Of a stretch of DNA of 64,000 nt, positions 30,264 to 41,032 are shown piece after piece. The position numbers were made by a program, and so were the translations under genes. This stretch comes from Heracleum sosnowskyi. Lineage: Eukaryota > Streptophyta > Magnoliopsida > Apiales > Apiaceae. Under the pieces are notes generated by a model. The model was not told the origin of the DNA, searched no databases, and worked only from the letters and a program-made list of their open reading frames with translations. The stretch covers positions 67,978,006-68,042,005 of the forward strand of contig CM061245.1 in NCBI GenBank assembly GCA_030848705.1, given 5' to 3'. The stretch's first letter is position 1. Each line of letters opens with the position of its first letter.

Positions 30264-33200
30264 TTACTTGACTTCTTCAATATCAGGTACTGTTCTGAGA
30301 TAATCAATCAGCAGTCTTCTTTCAGCCTTCTCTAGCTCATCCACCATAATCTCTTTTAGCTCTTTAAGTTCTGAATCACTCTCCCCCGTTTGATAGATAG
30401 AAGCTCTTAGAGAATATATGATATTTCTTCTCATATCATTTCCTAGCCTAATAAAATAAGACTTGTCTGACTCCAAGTTAAATTCCAAAGTCTTTATTCC
30501 AAGTGCAGTTCTAAATCTAGCACTGTTTCTCTTCATCTCCACTAACTTTCCAGTATAATCTCTATACTTTGGAATATAAACACTTGATACTCCTCCTCCA
30601 AGCATAGCTTTAGATCTCAGCATCTTTTCTCTCAAAACTTGAACAACATCATGAGTATGTCTGTTTTTGACTTTTAGAAGATAAAGTACATATTCCAGTT
30701 CTTCCCATGATTTGAGATTAACATCAGATTCTCCAACTTTATAAACTCTTCCATCACTCATGAAGTATAACAAAAACTGCTTCTTCAATACTTTGTGAAA
30801 AATCAACTGAACAGATTCTAACTTATCAAGGTTTTCTTGTGTAACCCCAATACCAGGTTCTGCCAGTGAAATGTTATCTTGAGATCTGTTATTTGTTCTT
30901 CTCTCTCTGTGTGATCCCAGTCCAGATTTATCAAAAGCTTCTTTTCCCAATACAGTTCTGGTTTCTGAGAAATTCACAGCTTCAAGCTTTAATTCTTCAA
31001 GAATTTTAGGTTTGCTGAATCCTGGAAGTTGTGTAGATTTCTGTACAACTTGAGCAACGTCAGAGGTTGTCATAACTTTAGTAGAAACATCAACTTGAGC
31101 AGCGTCAGAGGTTGATTTAGCTAATCTTGTTTCAACTTGAGTAATATCAGAGGTTGAATAAATCTTCTTAGGTAACTGTTCTTCTTCTACCAGTTTACCT
31201 TTTCCTTTGTCAACATTTTTAATCACCGGCCTCCTTGAGTACTGTAAACTCTGATCAGAGTTTACATTCTCTTTGATAACAATTCCTTTTTCTTTTCTCC
31301 TTGGAGCCTTGATAACCTTCTGTTTGTAGATTCCAGCTTCAACATCTTTCCTGTGTTCTTCAGCAAGCAATTTCTCTTCTGCCTGGATATCTTCAATAGT
31401 AACATCTTTACCATGTTCTGCTAAGAATAACTGTGTAGCAACTTCTTCATCAGTAACTGAAGATTTAGAGGAAAGAAGTAAACTTCTAACCCTTGAAGAA
31501 GACTGCCCTCCAGTGTATAATCTTTTTCCATCAGCATTCTGAGCATCAGAGTTTGATCTCCTCCCTTGCCTTTGAACATTCCTTGTCCTTGGATTTTGAC
31601 CTTTTGCACCACCATCAGTAGTGTCATCTTTCCGAGTCAGAGTTTGAGAGCTCTTGCATTTGTCTTGAGGCACTCTCTCCCCCTTTTTGACATCATCAGA
31701 CAGCAAAACGGATGTGAGCAATTCAATGGAATTTGCAATTTCATCCAACTTAGTTGACATTTTGACTTGATTGTCTTCAACCTTGGACAACCTGGAATCA
31801 AAAACCTTCTGATCTTTACACAAGGAAATATACAATGATTTATCCTTCTGTTGTGTAAGTTCCCTTGCAGCTATATCATTCCGTAGACCTTCAATAACCT
31901 TGTCAGAAGCATCAAAACGATTGTTTAATGATTTGACTTGGATAATTGTGGCTTTGAGATGAGTGAGAAGCTCTGGATTTGTAATCTCTTTAGATGACTT
32001 TGTGACAAAGTCTGCAGCTCTCTCATCAGAAAAGATAGTATCCTTGTTCGACCAATTAGAAAAGTACATCTCTTGAAAATGCTCAGCCGTAGCTCGATTG
32101 ACCTCTCGTAGCTCATCAGAGTTTACTTGACTCTCAAATAACTCTTCTTGGGAATGATCAGAACTATCATCATCATTAGCATTCTCTGCATCAGGTTCTT
32201 CATCAGAGTTTGCAACAGTCTTTGCAATATTCTCAACATTTTCAGCAACAGCCTCTTGTACTGGAATCTCTGCAATAATCTCTTGAACAGTTTCTGTAGC
32301 ATGTACAGCAACATTCTCAGTAGCATCAGTATTTAATGTCTGATCAACTTCCTCACCCTTTTCAATTACCTGGTGAGTAACAAAGAGAATCTCTGTGTGT
32401 GTAGCCATAGAATCTTCAAGAATAACTGTGTGATCAGCTTCCACACCCTCTGTTTCATCAAAAACTTCAAGATGGTCAGAGTGTACAGAGTTATGTGCTT
32501 CAACATCCATATCAAATTCTTGTGGCTCAAAAATCTCAGCCTCAATATTTTCTGTAGCCTCCTGAACAAGAATTTCAGGAGCTTCATCTGCATCTTCATG
32601 TGCAGCTTCCTCAACTACATCATCAGCGTTTGATGTAGGAGCTTCATCTTCAGCACTTACATGTTCCTCAAAAACTCTGTCCAAATTGACAGCTTCAGCA
32701 GTTACATTTGATGCACCAAAAAGATGTGCAGCCACCAATCTACGTTTTCTCTGATGAAGAGTTTCTTCATCAGTTTCACTGTCCTCATCAGCATTATCAG
32801 ACTTTGGCCTTTTTGCCCTCTGCTTCTTTGACGGACCATCAGACTGTGGCATAGAGGTTTTTGACACACCAACTTCAGTAGCTGGATGCATAGACTTTGA
32901 AGATTTGAAAGCCCTGTGTTTGATCCTACCACCAGTCCTTGGTTGTTGAGATGCAGATTGAATAGGTTCAGAGTTTACAAATTGAGGTTGAGTTGGAGAT
33001 GGAAAGACCTCAGAGTTTACTGGTTCTTGTTGTTGTTGAGGTTCAGGATTTAAAAACTGAAGAACTCTCTCAGGTAACAACAACTCACCAACATTTACCT
33101 TCTTTAAATCCTTATTCGTAAGATCAGAGAATACCCTTTTGTGCAATTTGAATGAGGGAATTACGTCCTCCTCATTAATCTCAACATTATTAACACATGC

Positions 33201-33839
33201 AGAGAATAACATTTGACAAAATCTAGAAAAATAGACTACATGCCTATTCTCTGTTAATTTCTCTCCTATGTTCATTAAGACAAGTCTAGCAAAATCATAA
33301 TTACTGTTAAAAAGAAGTGAATACCCCATTTGCAGACTGTCGATTGGAATAGCATCCCAATTTGTACATTTCTTCCCGAACGCTCTAGTTATGCAATCGA
33401 AAAAGAAACTCCATTCTTTTCGTAAGAGCGGTCGCTTCAATTGGCCAATCTTTGCCAAAGACCCAGTATATCCAATAGCTTGCATCATTCTCTGAAGATC
33501 AGTATCGCCAACAGCAATGGTGTACGCGTCAGAATTTGCAAAGCCCATTGCTTCACGAACAGTTCCTGGAGTTATGACAAACTCTGTCTCCTGGAACTCA
33601 AAAACTATGGATGGGGTACCAGAATCACCACCATCATCATAGACACCAGTCTCCCAGAAAGCTTTGATCTGAGATCCATAAAGCTTTGCAGGCTCCACTA
33701 AAGCACGCCCAATTTCTGACTGAGCAAGAAAGTTTTGTATGATATGAAACGCCTCTGGTGCAATGACAGTGTTTAATGGGGTTGAATAGTTATTAGGGAC
33801 AAACTCAAGTCCAGAAGCAGTGAAAGCAGTTGAAGCCAT
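30264..33839 (-). CDS. 3' ORF protein of copia B, about 1190 residues, open
   Basis: Large extra ORF after pol, the most complete 3' ORF here. I start it at the ATG at 33839 (MASTAFTASGLEF) although the frame is open to 34028. Order: an N-terminal globular domain of about 250 residues (contains EKEW-like LLRKEWSFFFDCITRAFG and NWDAIPIDSLQMGYSLLF), a Gln/Pro and basic linker, a long acidic Glu/Ala/Asp region, a coiled coil (NNRFDASDKVIEGLRND to VEDNQVKMSTKLDEIANSIE), the VKKGER block, Arg/Lys-rich patches, and a C-terminal domain (RRNIIYSLRASIYQTGESDSEL) shared with A1, A2 and, more weakly, D. NSD-containing peptides repeat because of the family motif. No clear signal peptide or membrane helix, so env-like is a label of position only. 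Confidence 0.82.
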   Translation of the reverse strand: MASTAFTASGLEFVPNNYSTPLNTVIAPEAFHIIQNFLAQSEIGRALVEPAKLYGSQIKAFWETGVYDDGGDSGTPSIVFEFQETEFVITPGTVREAMGFANSDAYTIAVGDTDLQRMMQAIGYTGSLAKIGQLKRPLLRKEWSFFFDCITRAFGKKCTNWDAIPIDSLQMGYSLLFNSNYDFARLVLMNIGEKLTENRHVVYFSRFCQMLFSACVNNVEINEEDVIPSFKLHKRVFSDLTNKDLKKVNVGELLLPERVLQFLNPEPQQQQEPVNSEVFPSPTQPQFVNSEPIQSASQQPRTGGRIKHRAFKSSKSMHPATEVGVSKTSMPQSDGPSKKQRAKRPKSDNADEDSETDEETLHQRKRRLVAAHLFGASNVTAEAVNLDRVFEEHVSAEDEAPTSNADDVVEEAAHEDADEAPEILVQEATENIEAEIFEPQEFDMDVEAHNSVHSDHLEVFDETEGVEADHTVILEDSMATHTEILFVTHQVIEKGEEVDQTLNTDATENVAVHATETVQEIIAEIPVQEAVAENVENIAKTVANSDEEPDAENANDDDSSDHSQEELFESQVNSDELREVNRATAEHFQEMYFSNWSNKDTIFSDERAADFVTKSSKEITNPELLTHLKATIIQVKSLNNRFDASDKVIEGLRNDIAARELTQQKDKSLYISLCKDQKVFDSRLSKVEDNQVKMSTKLDEIANSIELLTSVLLSDDVKKGERVPQDKCKSSQTLTRKDDTTDGGAKGQNPRTRNVQRQGRRSNSDAQNADGKRLYTGGQSSSRVRSLLLSSKSSVTDEEVATQLFLAEHGKDVTIEDIQAEEKLLAEEHRKDVEAGIYKQKVIKAPRRKEKGIVIKENVNSDQSLQYSRRPVIKNVDKGKGKLVEEEQLPKKIYSTSDITQVETRLAKSTSDAAQVDVSTKVMTTSDVAQVVQKSTQLPGFSKPKILEELKLEAVNFSETRTVLGKEAFDKSGLGSHRERRTNNRSQDNISLAEPGIGVTQENLDKLESVQLIFHKVLKKQFLLYFMSDGRVYKVGESDVNLKSWEELEYVLYLLKVKNRHTHDVVQVLREKMLRSKAMLGGGVSSVYIPKYRDYTGKLVEMKRNSARFRTALGIKTLEFNLESDKSYFIRLGNDMRRNIIYSLRASIYQTGESDSELKELKEIMVDELEKAERRLLIDYLRTVPDIEEVK
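31673..31689 (-). promoter_or_regulatory. Internal polypurine tract in the 3' ORF of B
   Basis: AAAAAGGGGGAGAGAG in element direction, encoding VKKGER, about 1.6 kb before the 3' LTR; counterpart of A1 12084-12099 and C 46320-46334. Confidence 0.5.
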
Positions 33840-34000
33840 TAGTAATGTCAAGAAATAAGTAGAAAATAGCTTCAAAAACACGAGAGAGTTTAAGAAAAGA
33901 AAGTGTTTGTGAATATGTGTGAGTGAAACTAGAATACAATTGGAGTAAGTCGTGAAAAACTGTAACGGTTGTGTGTATAATGTATAAATATAAAATTTAA
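33840..34000 (-). promoter_or_regulatory. Promoter- and leader-like stretch before the B 3' ORF
   Basis: On the minus strand a TATATTTATA-type box (plus about 33983-33995) is followed by a CT- and CA-rich stretch (CACTCACACATATTCAC) that resembles a plant 5' leader, about 145 nt before the ATG. A separate transcript for the 3' ORF is possible; this is inference. Confidence 0.3.
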
Positions 34001-34597
34001 AATTAAAAATTGAACAGTTTTTAAACATTAAAACACAACTGTCTTACTCCGTATTCTATGTAAATGAGACACGTGTCACACATATAATGACTGACAACAG
34101 TAATTGGCAATTTCCAATGCGCATGCGCAGTAAAAACAACAATAATTACCGCCGATTACACTTTCCTATGTATGCAATCTCTCTCCACTCTTAACACTTT
34201 TCTAGACCAATGCCCAAACATACTCTTTTGAAATACCAAAACAAATGTTTTTCCTCAAAATTATAAAATGTCTGAAACAAAGAAATTATTTTAACCATCA
34301 GAGATTAAAACAAAGTTACCTCGGCGTATTTCACACAATACATCAGTGTTTATCATTTGTCCTTCTTTGTTAATAAACTCTTTTCACAAACTGTACAGGT
34401 GTGCATAATTGTGTGTGCAATAGCAGAGTTTACCGAAATCAATATTTAAATCATCTCAAAGTGCATAAAATCCACAACCTAAAGTAGTAAAAACTGGTTG
34501 CCTAAACTCTCATGTATAATATAAAATCTGATTTTTATATCTAAACTCTGTATTCTGATATCCTTTCATTTGGATATATCTTTTATTTTTCACCCCC

Positions 34598-34648
<51 letters not shown>

Positions 34649-35248
34649 TCCCAGTAATCAGTGGTTGGCACTAGTCACCAAAAATCAAAGATTTTAGCCC
34701 TTATTCCATACAATAAGTTCCTGGATCTTCCTAGGCACAACATGATCTCAAAGGAATTTGTGCTCTGTTTGGCATCTTTTGATTTGAGGGTGAATTATTT
34801 GCAATTAATAATCAGAGTTTAGACTTTCCATCAGTTAATACAATTAATTTATGAGAGAAAATGCAAACAGCTAAAACAGACTCAGTGTATAGGATCAATA
34901 AACTAAGAGATGCTATAAATACAGAGACAGTATCATGTTGTGTTAACTTACTGCACATATTTGAGATCAGAATCTATACAACTCTTAAGAATTCATATTT
35001 ACTTACTGAGAATTATGCTTCATACAAATTTCTTCATTGGTCCTTATGTTTCAGACAAAATTACAATCAGAGTATAACATCAGACTTTAACCATCAGAGT
35101 ATGACCAATACTTTTATGACTATCAGAGTTTAGCACCAGAGTTTACGTTCAGAGTTTAAGACACTGGTACTCATATCAGTTAATACATGCAAGGAATCAT
35201 GAGCATTAAAAATCAAACATGTATAGAATTTGAGTCTAACCCGTATCT
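34001..35248 (-). other. Spacer between pol and the 3' ORF of B, no gene seen
   Basis: About 1.2 kb of AT-rich DNA with an (AT)n run at 34604-34640 and several TCAGAGTTT motifs (34810, 35090-35160). The plus-strand open frame 34861-35133 does not resemble the A1 antisense ORF and is probably chance. Confidence 0.6.
34604..34640. repeat. (AT)n microsatellite
   Basis: Uninterrupted AT run of about 18 units followed by a T-run. Confidence 0.95.
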
Positions 35249-38200
35249 CTAGTCAGAACCAGAGATCATTCCAAGTTCATTTACCAATCTTGTAAAAGTA
35301 GCTTCACTCAAAGGTTTGGTGAAGATATCTGCAAGTTGTTGGTCTGTAGACACAAAATGAAGCTCAATGTTTCCTTCTTCCACATGTTCTCTGATAAAAT
35401 GATACCTTATGCTGATGTGCTTTGTCATGGAGTGCTGTACTGGATTACCTGTCATAGCAATAGCACTTTGGTTATCACAGAAAATAGGTATTTTAGAGTA
35501 CCTCAAACCATAATCCAGCAACTGATTCTTCATCCACAGAATCTGTGCACAACAGCTACCAGTAGCTATATACTCTGCTTCTACAGTGGATGTGGAAATT
35601 GACTTTTGTTTCTTGCTATACCAAGAAACCAATCTGTCACCTAAAAATTGACAGCTTCCACTTGTACTTTTTCTGTCTATCTTACAGCCTGCAAAATCTG
35701 CATCAGAGTAACCAATTAGCTTAAACTCTGATTCTCTAGGATACCACAAACCCAAGGTTATGGTTCCTTTGAGATATTTGAAAATCCTTTTTACAGCTGT
35801 TAGATGAGGCTCTCTGGGATCTGCTTGAAATCTTGCACAAAGACATGTTGCATACATGATATCAGGTCTACTTGCAGTAAGATACAGTAAAGACCCTATC
35901 ATTCCTCTGTAGTTTGTCATATCTACTGAGGCTCCTGTGTCTTTGTCTAGCTTTGTTGCTGTAGCCATGGGAGTTGTAGCAGATGAACTATCAAGCATAC
36001 CAAATTTCTTGAGAAGATTTCTGGTATATTTTGCTTGATTGATAAAAATACCATCATCTGTTTGCTTGACCTGTAAGCCTAGAAAATAACTAAGCTCTCC
36101 CATCATGCTCATTTGATACCTGGATTGCATAAGCTTTGCAAACTTCTTACAAAGTTTGTCATTAGTAGATCCAAAGATAATATCATCTACATAAATTTGA
36201 ACTAAAAGCAAATCATCACCAGAATTGAAATAAAACAAGGTTTTATCAATTGTACCTCTTGTGAACCCACTTTCTAAAAGAAATTGAGCAAGAGTTTCAT
36301 ACCATGCTCTTGGTGCTTGCTTTAGTCCATATAATGCCTTGTCAAGCCTGTAGACATAATCTGGATGCTTGGGATCTACAAATCCTGGTGGTTGTTCAAC
36401 AAACACTTCTTCTTCAAGCTTCCCATTGAGAAAAGCACTTTTCACATCCATCTGAAAGACTTTAAACTTCTTGTGTGCAGCATAGGCCAGAAAAATTCTT
36501 ATGGCCTCCAATCTTGCAACTGGAGCAAAGGTTTCATCATAGTCAATTCCTTCCTGTTGTGAATAACCTTTAGCCACAAGTCTAGCCTTGTTTCTTGTAA
36601 TCACACCCTCACTGTCAGTCTTGTTTCTGAAAACCCACTTTGTACCTACTATTGATCTATTCTTTGGTCTAGGTACAAGTGTCCAGACTTCATTTCTTTC
36701 AAATTCATTTAACTCTTCTTGCATTGCTGTAATCCAATTAGCATCTTGAAGAGCTTCCTCCACCTTCTTTGGTTCTGTTTGAGACAAGAAAGCATGATAC
36801 AGACACTCATTATTTGTTGCACTTCTAGTTCTCACACTAGCATCAGGATCTCCAATTATGAGATCAGGTGTGTGTGCCTGTGTCCACTTTCTTGCTGTTG
36901 GTAAGTGGTTTCTTGTATCATTATTGGATCCTCCCCCTTGATCCATGCTCTCCTGATTCATATGTTGACTTTCTGCAGTATCTGAGGCTCCCCCTGAATT
37001 GGATGGCTCAGAGTTTGAACTGTCAGAGTTTGAATCAGTTTCCTCAACTGACTCACTTGCTGTGTCTTGTTGAGCTTCTTCACGCTCCCCCTCAACTGGT
37101 TCTCTATTTTGTTCAATTTGAGAATTTCCAGTTTCTCCAGTATTTACCAGTAGAGGTTCAGAGTATGCTTCGTCAGAGTTTAGCAGAACCGCTTCATCAG
37201 AGTTTGTCGGTACTGCTTCATCAGAGTTTACATCATCAGAAAATAAACCTTCATTTTCAAAGCGCAGTTGATCATATTCAATTTTATCTTCAAGTCCAGT
37301 TTTTCTTGTCATCAAATGACACATGTATGGATTCCATGATCACTTTAGTTCTCAGATTGTAGACTCTGAATGCTTTTGTTGACAATAGATAGCCAACAAA
37401 GATTCCTTCATCAGCTTTTAACTCGAACTTGGTCAACTGTTCAGGATGAGTCTTCAACACAAAGCATTTGCATCCAAATATATGAAAATATTTCAAATTT
37501 GGCTTCTTATTTTTCACCATCTCATATGGTGTTTTTCCATGCTTGTTAATTAATGTTGCATTCTGAGTAAAACAAGCAGTTTGAACAGCTTCTGCCCAGA
37601 AATAGGTTGGTAACTTTGCTTCATCAAGCATTGTTCTGGCAGCTTCGATTAGAGTTCTGTTCTTTCTTTCAACTACACCATTCTGCTGTGGAGTTCCAGG
37701 TGCAGAAAACTCTTGCTTCACTCCTCTTTCCTTGCAGAAAGCTTCCATGATTGAGTTTCTGAATTCAGTTCCATTATCACTTCTTATAATTTTCACTTTA
37801 TGCTGTGATCCTTTGTCCAGTTGGTTTACATGATCCATCAGAGTTTGAGCAGTTTCATCCTTCTTTGATAAGAAATACACCCATGTATATCTAGTATATT
37901 CATCAACAATTACTAGAGCATATTTCTTTCTGCCCATAGACATCACATTCACTGGTCCAAAGAGATCAACATGTAGAAGATGATAAGGTTCCACTACTGA
38001 AGATTCAGATTTGCTCTTGAAAGATGACTTCCTTTGCTTGGCCTTTTGACAAGAATCACACAGACCATCTAAGCTTAGTATTGACTTTGGAAGTCCCCTT
38101 ACAAGATCTTTTCGTATAAGTTCATTGATGTTGTTCAAGTTTAGATGAGAGAGCTTCTTATGCCAGTTCCAACTCTCTTCATTTGACATTCTTGCAGTCA

Positions 38201-38585
38201 GACACACTGTTTTTCCATCAGAGTTTGTTACCAAACTTGCTTCATAAATGTTGTTGTGCCTGTGTCCAACTAGAACAACTCTTCCAGTAGATTTACTGAT
38301 AACTTCACAGTATTCAGTATAAAAATCTACATGGTTTCCTCTATCACAGATTTGACTCACAGATAGCAGATTATGCTTGAGTCCTGAGACTAGAGCTACA
38401 TTTGTGATGATGACACTTCCAAGATTAATATTGCCATATCCCAGAGTGTGTCCTATGTTGCCATCTCCATAGGAAACCTTTGGGCCAGCCTTTTCCTTAA
38501 AATCTGATAGTAGGGCTTTATTTCCAGTCATGTGTCCTGAGCATCCATTGTCCAAGATAAGGGTGCTCTCTTTTATGCCCTGCAA
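35249..38585 (-). pseudogene. pol: Copia B pol (PR-IN-RT-RNase H), one frameshift
   Basis: In its direction, from 38585: protease (LILDNGCSGHMTG), GAG-pre-integrase (HKKLSHLN, CDSCQKAK), integrase (HVDLFGPV, RSDNGTEF, NGVVERKNR), linker, RT with YVDDIIFGS, RNase H with YSDADFAG, AEYIATG and FCDNQSA, ending at 35249. One extra base in an A-run (plus T-run 37301-37305) ends the first frame at 37290 and the second begins upstream at 37324, just after the integrase. Otherwise open. The protease active site reads DNG where A and C have DSG; copia proteases need Asp-Ser/Thr-Gly, so the protease may be weak or dead. The first pol codons follow TTGCAG|GG with no ATG, as in A1. Confidence 0.95.
36931..37092 (-). 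promoter_or_regulatory. Internal polypurine tracts in the IN-RT linker of B
   Basis: In element direction AGGGGGAG occurs at plus 37085-37092 and 36988-36995, and AAGGGGGAG at about 36931-36939. Confidence 0.4.
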
Positions 38586-38612
38586 TCACAAATAAACACT
38601 AAGTGTTAGTTT
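38580..38612 (-). promoter_or_regulatory. gag/pol boundary with splice-acceptor-like sequence (B)
   Basis: In element direction gag ends AACACTTAG (stop at plus 38599-38601), with ACTAAC just before it, then TTTATTTGTGATTGCAG|GG with AG at plus 38580-38581. pol continues in the +1 frame relative to gag. Confidence 0.45.
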
Positions 38613-39998
38613 TAAGGACCCAGACTTGCTTGGATCCTTTGGCTTTCTTAACAGTGTTAGCTTTTGCAGCGGAATGACTATCAACAGAGTTTAAACTAAC
38701 ATTGTCAGACTTTACACTTGCAGAGTTTGCTCTAACCCACTTTAGATTGGGTTGTAGCTCATAATAATTGTGATAAATAGCATGATAACTCTTACAAGTA
38801 TAAATAGAATGCCAAGTGCTCCCAAAGTGTGTGCATAAAGTCTGTGGTTTAACCCTTACATAATCATTCTTTTCTCCTGATGTAGAAGATAAAGAATTGA
38901 TATTTTTATTCTTTGTGCAGTAATTAGCAAGATGTTAGAACTACCACAATTATAACATGTTTTCCTTGGAGCACCAGTAGTAGGCAAGTGATTATTTCTA
39001 TTATTTATGCCTATCTTTCCATTCCTATTCTTCTTGGACCCTTTTGGTTTCATGGCAGATTTTACCTCTTTAAGCTTATGATTGAACTGTTTTCCTGTCA
39101 TCAAACCAACATTAACCTGTTTTTCACAAGTTTTTACTGGCTTTCTAACAGCTTCTAATTCCATAAGTTTTTCTGTTATAATATTTTCCTGTCTTTCACA
39201 GGTTTCATCTGATTCCATATCAGCTTCTCTTATTACAACAGATTTTAACTTATTGGTTTCTAGAACAAATTTCACAGGTTTAAGTTGTGGTTTAACCTTA
39301 ACCTTGTCTTTAAACCTAAGTTCATCATTTTCACAATAGCCCAAACCTACAGAATCTGTCTGAAACACTTGATGAGTGTCTCTTCCAGAGTCTGTCCAAG
39401 TCTTGATTATTTTTCTTTCTTTTTCTAGATCAGATTCTAATTGCTTATATCTTTTGAGCAACTCCTGTTCAACATAAACAGCATCATCTCTTTCTTTTTG
39501 AATCTGCTTCATATTTTCAAGTTCTCCTTCAAGAAACTTGTTTCTATCTTTAAGACTAAGATTCTCAGATTTAATTCTCTCATTCTCTAAAGTCTGATCC
39601 CTATAACTAACATGTACGCTTTTCAGATATACTCTTAACTCAGATATATTATCAGTATCATAAGCATAAGTAGTTAGGGGTACCTTATTTTCAGATGATT
39701 CAATCTCATCTCTGACTGTTGCCATAAGAGCATAATTTACTCCATCATCAGAGTCTGAAGTATCTGCCCAGTCTTTGCCTTTAGAGATGAGTGCTTTCTC
39801 AGTTTTGCCTTTCTTGCACTCTGGAGCATAGTGACCCATCTCCTTACACTTGTAGCACTGGATTTCAGATTTATCTTTCTTGCCAGACTTGGTCTCCCTT
39901 CCATCAGACTTTCTAAAACCTTTCCTTTCAGACTTTGAATCTTTCCTTGAGAGTCTCTTCCCTTTCTTAAAGTTCTTGAATCCCATCTTCTTAAAGGT
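38599..39998 (-). pseudogene. gag: Copia B gag, C-terminal part (left of C)
   Basis: Continues gag from the C insertion at 39998. Basic stretch (FKNFKKGKRLSRKDSKSERK), first knuckle CYKCKEMGHYAPEC (about plus 39820-39860), acidic linker, coiled-coil-like region, second knuckle region starting CYNCGSSN near 38940. There one base is missing (AACAT where AACCAT is expected), so the open frame runs off to a stop at 38856, while the gag-like reading continues in another frame to TAG at 38599-38601 and contains a third CxxH/C knuckle remnant (HSIYTC). The open frame upstream of 39998 into 40040 is inside the C LTR and is accidental. Confidence 0.9.
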
Positions 39999-41032
39999 TG
40001 TTAGGAATATGTTGATTCTTGATGATAATTGTAAAAACACTTAGTAGATTTTGTATGAAGTTATTTTGTAACTGTCAACGAAATGGCATGCTTTGCAGTG
40101 TTTCGTTGACAGGAAGCTCATCAACGGAATGAGTGTTGTAGCAATTGCACTGTATAATACTTCACAGTTTGATATGCATTTGATGTATGTATTAGATAGG
40201 TTTCCTAAGTCATGTTGACTAAGTACTAGATAGGCAAAATAGGTTGGTTAATTGTAAGTATATCATGCCTTGTAATTTTGCCTAAGTGAAGACATGTCAA
40301 CGGTATGAAGATTACTCTATCAACGGAACAAGGATACACCATCAACGGAATGAAGTTTACTCATCAACGAAATGAAGTTTACTCATCAACGAAATGGAGA
40401 ATAAAGCTATCAACGAAACACATCTCCCTGCTATCAACGAATCATTATTGCTTTTCTGAATAGTTGACAAAGTGATAGTGACAGTTTACTGAACAGATCT
40501 AAAGGTGATGTGGAAGTGTACTTTGCATTGGAAACCATTAAAATGGACATGGGGAATAAGGAAACATCCCAGTTTCCAATTGGGCTCTTGGGAGTGATCA
40601 TAATAAGCATGAAGACAAAAGCAAGGATCTCCAAGGACCACTGGACAAAGGGATGAAAAGCAAACTATTGGCGGTTATCTTTAGTGTACTTTAGAGTAGC
40701 CAAAAATAGTATTGTAAACTTGGGAATATATAACCAAGTGTAGCAGTTATGAAGAAAGCAAGAGAAGAAAAACAAATAGTTTGTATTAGCTATCTTTGAG
40801 AGCATTCTTCTCTACAACTCTGTAACTGAGCAGCTGTGTACTTTTGTATCACAGATTATTTCCGCAATAAAAACACTTCAGTTGGATCATCAAACAATCC
40901 AACTGAATTATTGATATCTTGTGTTTTTGTTTATTCAGTTCAGTTTTATTTTATCATTGTTTTAAGTTTAAGAAAATATCAAGAATTGTATTCAACCCCC
41001 CCCCTTCTACAATTCTGTTAGGTCATTTGGGA
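39999..41032 (+). repeat. 5' LTR of copia C, missing its last bases
   Basis: Begins TGTTAGGAATATG. TATATAA at 40727-40733; AATAAA near 40868. The match to the 3' LTR stops at GGGA (41032), where gag sequence follows. The open frame 40434-40634 (minus) is repeated in the 3' LTR and is not a gene. Confidence 0.94.
40072..40440 (+). promoter_or_regulatory. U3 cluster of ATCAACGRAAT motifs with a 12-bp inverted repeat
   Basis: CTGTCAACGAAA (40072-40083) faces TTTCGTTGACAG (40101-40112). Eight more (A/G)TCAACG motifs follow to about 40440, upstream of the TATA box. The same array is in the 3' LTR at 48211-48580. It could bind a host factor or be a small-RNA target; no evidence decides. Confidence 0.6.

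Noticed and set aside
32123..32633. Leu- and Lys-rich ORFs on both strands within the B 3' ORF
   Set aside because: Shadow frames of the acidic repeat-rich coding region.
30264..34028. Using 34028 as start of the B 3' ORF
   Set aside because: The first 63 codons translate promoter- and leader-like AT-rich DNA; ATG 33839 begins the protein-like part.
40434..40634. 66-residue minus ORF, identical at 48573-48773
   Set aside because: The conservation only reflects the two LTR copies of C; it lies in U3 with no domain.
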